From contig JBGVOS010000154.1 in NCBI GenBank assembly GCA_045126595.1, positions 1 to 5,942 on the forward strand: DNA of 5,942 nt. The letters are read 5' to 3'. Under the pieces are notes generated by a model that saw nothing but the letters and a program-made list of their open reading frames with translations, did no database searches and was not told where the DNA came from. The stretch's first letter is position 1. Every line of letters begins with the position of its first letter. Both the position numbers and the translations under genes were made by a program. Origin of the DNA: UBA1189 sp045126595. Lineage in GTDB: Bacteria > Bacteroidota > Bacteroidia > Bacteroidales > Bacteroidaceae. This document shows positions 5,001-5,942 of the stretch, piece after piece.

Positions 5001-5942
5001 CGAGGCTATAGCGATAGTCGCTCACCGCAATGAGGCGGCCTGTAGAGGTCTTGCCGATGGCGGGGATGCGGTATGAGAAGGGATCATCATCATAGAAGAG
5101 CGTCACCGCATCGGTGGCCTTGAACTTGGCCACGAGAGGGTTCTCGGCTGTGATATTGTTCTTCAGGTCATCGGTAAGTGTGAAGCTCTTGCCCAAGTCT
5201 ACACCACCGAAGCTATAGCCTTGGAACTCGAAGCCGCGGTATTCGCGAGTGAAGTCAATAACATCACCCACATTGTTGTAGCCTGCATAGCCCACTTCCA
5301 TATTCTTCAGTGTGAGCTTGGTCATGGTCACACCGCCGTCCAGAGTGGCTCTCATGCTACCGAAGTGGGTGTTGGGGTTGTTCTCTTCCAAACCACCCAC
5401 CTCGACCTTCACTGCCATAGCCTTGTCATAAGCATCCACCTTGGCCGCAATCACTGCAAGCTCTTCGATGGTCAAGGTCTTCACCTTTGTCACCTTGTGG
5501 CTATTGCCATTGTCGTTAAGGTCATTCCATCCACCACTCCAGGTGATAAGTCCCTCACCAAAGTTTCCACTATGGTTTACCGCGCCTTTGCCGTCGGTAG
5601 AGAACATGATGGGGTATCCTGTTTTATTGCCAGTCTTGAAGGTCAGTGTCTTTCCTGCAGGGTTCTCCACAAAGGGCACTGAGGCGTTACCTGTACTCTG
5701 TACACCCATAAACTGCTGCTTACCGAGGTTGTAGAGGTAGTAGTTGCCATTGTTTGACTTGTAGACGATCCACTGGAAGTTGGCATTATCAGGAGTCTTG
5801 TCAGCATCAGCTACAGATGTTCTTGCTGTAGAGATAACATTGTTGCTCGCTGTAGCACCCATCCAACCGAGTGAAGTAACGAAGGTGTAGGCATCACCAT
5901 TACGGAACTCCTTGGGCTCGTCAAGTTCGGTGAACACCTTTG
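2065..5942 (-). CDS. nanH: Modular secreted exo-alpha-sialidase (GH33) with lectin-like modules and T9SS-like tail; N-terminus outside window
   Basis: Hydrolyses terminal sialic acid from glycoconjugates outside the cell. At least 1291 residues; the frame is open to the window edge, so start and signal peptide are missing. Numbering is from the GTG codon at 5937. Modules: 1-154 lectin-like module; about 176-285 a beta domain at the position of the N-terminal accessory domain of Bacteroides NanH; 286-661 GH33 propeller; about 662-779 beta linker; 780-904 second lectin-like module; 905-972 helical spacer; 973-1096 third module; 1099-1245 C-terminal beta region; 1262-1290 sorting-type tail. Catalytic features: YRIP (R290), 'RYSLDDIG' with acid/base candidates D313/D314, Asp-boxes SDDNGKTW (334-341), SEDGGENW (400-407) and TDDFGLTW (472-479), NDEPKV (E494), SVR (R510), DRRDV (R581), AYSTM (nucleophile Y618) and FFFEE (E634). 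All key residues are present, so it should be active. Gut Bacteroides NanH is about 540 residues, so this is a much enlarged relative. The 'YDLLGRRV' and 'KGIYIVNGKKV' tail suggests type IX secretion. Confidence 0.93.
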   Translation of the reverse strand, partial: KVFTELDEPKEFRNGDAYTFVTSLGWMGATASNNVISTARTSVADADKTPDNANFQWIVYKSNNGNYYLYNLGKQQFMGVQSTGNASVPFVENPAGKTLTFKTGNKTGYPIMFSTDGKGAVNHSGNFGEGLITWSGGWNDLNDNGNSHKVTKVKTLTIEELAVIAAKVDAYDKAMAVKVEVGGLEENNPNTHFGSMRATLDGGVTMTKLTLKNMEVGYAGYNNVGDVIDFTREYRGFEFQGYSFGGVDLGKSFTLTDDLKNNITAENPLVAKFKATDAVTLFYDDDPFSYRIPAIGKTSTGRLIAVSDYRYSLDDIGRYNFGTANPGIDLVIRMSDDNGKTWSATKTIAKCSGVRGTNDCAYGDAAIAVVGEKVLVMGAAGDVMFGNGTATAHNRTVRIISEDGGENWTNPEDISETLFIGDDATIKNGYTAFFGSGLLAVDENYNGTGVARIYGAMLIRKEGVGNAIYVIYTDDFGLTWSILGGSQNHVTTNDEPKVEILPSGQILLSVRRGGGRQFNVFTYTDKATNAGSWNTNVNGCNNGGSNTCNGEIYLVDAKKADGTAVKLLLQSQPKGGGGLYDRRDVTIWYKEVDNTNYTSSQIASDWVEGMQVSTQLSAYSTMVMQNDGKIAFFFEEAPCYDDDYTKGYSMVYMPLTIENITKGNYFSEDADLSATQAINVVLTDAQGNEYHDQVTCLLDGVATALTAKYAFITLGDEATLSMENGVYTYTNSVTLPFKVSNEGTTVWHNIYWPANGNGESERFPVYLSASTANDEFVPKVTEYIVYGNSSYNTLDNADKISWAVYSVDNGFTFKFKNKLTGKFIQATDVAGGNAKNVKYVDESNATAFELDLVKQGDKCYGDYALKADVGGTTGYLCSTSATGYHYATHYSGKGHPGAWFKFAEAPDYAALIASITEPFASGMYGDGLGQYKPTGDTNLAAIRTAMESSSSVKLNTLNSYKALLDAATLNMPQSGQFFRVAYDYGNAGKLYMQSTASSVKGLQFTSETGAASIWVYYDDALYSYAAGQCLREHSNDRGLQAVGGKTTATFSASTRAKGKYNIVCGSYVHANSSNGSYYTDHCSGNSCAQHDLILEEVDALPITIAAIGYGTLYTPVALSLPEGVKAYAGTLNDAQDELTLTELETIPANTGVVLYRAEGSEETNHELEITTGVAAVASDFVGSVATTAKSGNPFTLQTHDYDGDGTKEGVAFKMYTGTKPINGFKAYLNLTETSSAGAKAIRIHFAGGETSIDMEATDNGQQPTAIYDLLGRRVEKMEKGIYIVNGKKVIF
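2068..2154 (-). other. C-terminal sorting-type tail of the sialidase (T9SS-like)
   Basis: Residues 1262-1290 read as 'PTAIYDLLGRRV' followed by 'EKMEKGIYIVNGKKVIF'. This is the pattern of Bacteroidetes type IX secretion C-terminal signals (YdlqGr-v ... kGiYivngkKv). Most such tails end in a basic residue after the last strand; this one ends in Phe. Export by type IX is inferred; no secretion gene is in the window. Confidence 0.65.
3955..5082 (-). other. GH33 catalytic propeller domain of the sialidase
   Basis: This segment (residues 286-661, counted from the codon at 5937) holds the arginine triad R290/R510/R581, the E494-Y618 nucleophile pair, the supporting E634 and three good Asp-boxes. 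A fourth box near 521-532 (YTDKATNAGSW) is degenerate. The order and spacing, including 'NGEIY', 'WYKE' and 'MVYMPLTIENIT', follow Bacteroides NanH as I remember it. Two extra cysteine pairs, C350/C359 and C539/C547, lie in loops and could form disulfides after export. Confidence 0.88.

Noticed and set aside
5935..5937. GTG as the start codon of the sialidase.
   Set aside because: The frame is open upstream (AAG at 5940-5938) to the window edge, no signal peptide follows the GTG, and the first lectin-like module is already under way; the true start is outside.

Overview
The window looks like a chromosomal segment of a Bacteroidales bacterium, most likely of the Prevotella group. The evidence is a very large secreted sialidase ending in a T9SS-like 'YDLLGRRV...KGIYIVNGKKV' tail, a short 'KKAYIAPQMEFVDIE' protein of a type common in that order, a perfect TAnnTTTG promoter element, and no Shine-Dalgarno-like leaders. 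All recognised genes lie on the minus strand, so transcription runs from high to low coordinates.

Layout in transcription order. (1) 5942-2065: most of a giant modular exo-alpha-sialidase (GH33, nanH-like). Its N-terminus lies outside the window. A complete catalytic domain is flanked by three similar lectin-like modules, followed by a C-terminal beta region and sorting tail. (2) 2064-2035: a spacer made almost wholly of imperfect hexamer repeats. (3) 2028-1837: a 63-residue small protein, probably co-transcribed with the sialidase. (4) About 1769-1742: a hairpin with a U-rich tail, the probable terminator of that unit. (5) 1714-1148: a 188-residue protein of unknown function with an N-terminal coiled coil. 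Its last ~35 codons are made of a non-coding-style repeat with 22-bp period and a long hairpin. (6) 1171-1108: a cluster of seven G-runs on the minus strand, next to a good -7 promoter element at 1098-1091. (7) 1000-1: a ketopantoate reductase family gene (panE-like), cut by the window start before its stop codon.

The sialidase would be exported to release terminal sialic acids from host glycans, with the lectin-like modules plausibly holding it on its substrate. No other sialic-acid gene (nanA, nanE, nanT, SusC/D) is in view, and panE (pantothenate/CoA synthesis) is unrelated, so this is not visibly a full utilisation locus. The two most unusual items are the repeat/hairpin element absorbed into the 3' end of the 188-residue gene and the repeat-preceded small protein after the sialidase. 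No defence system, CRISPR array, rRNA or tRNA was seen. No gene-free stretch exceeds 150 bases.
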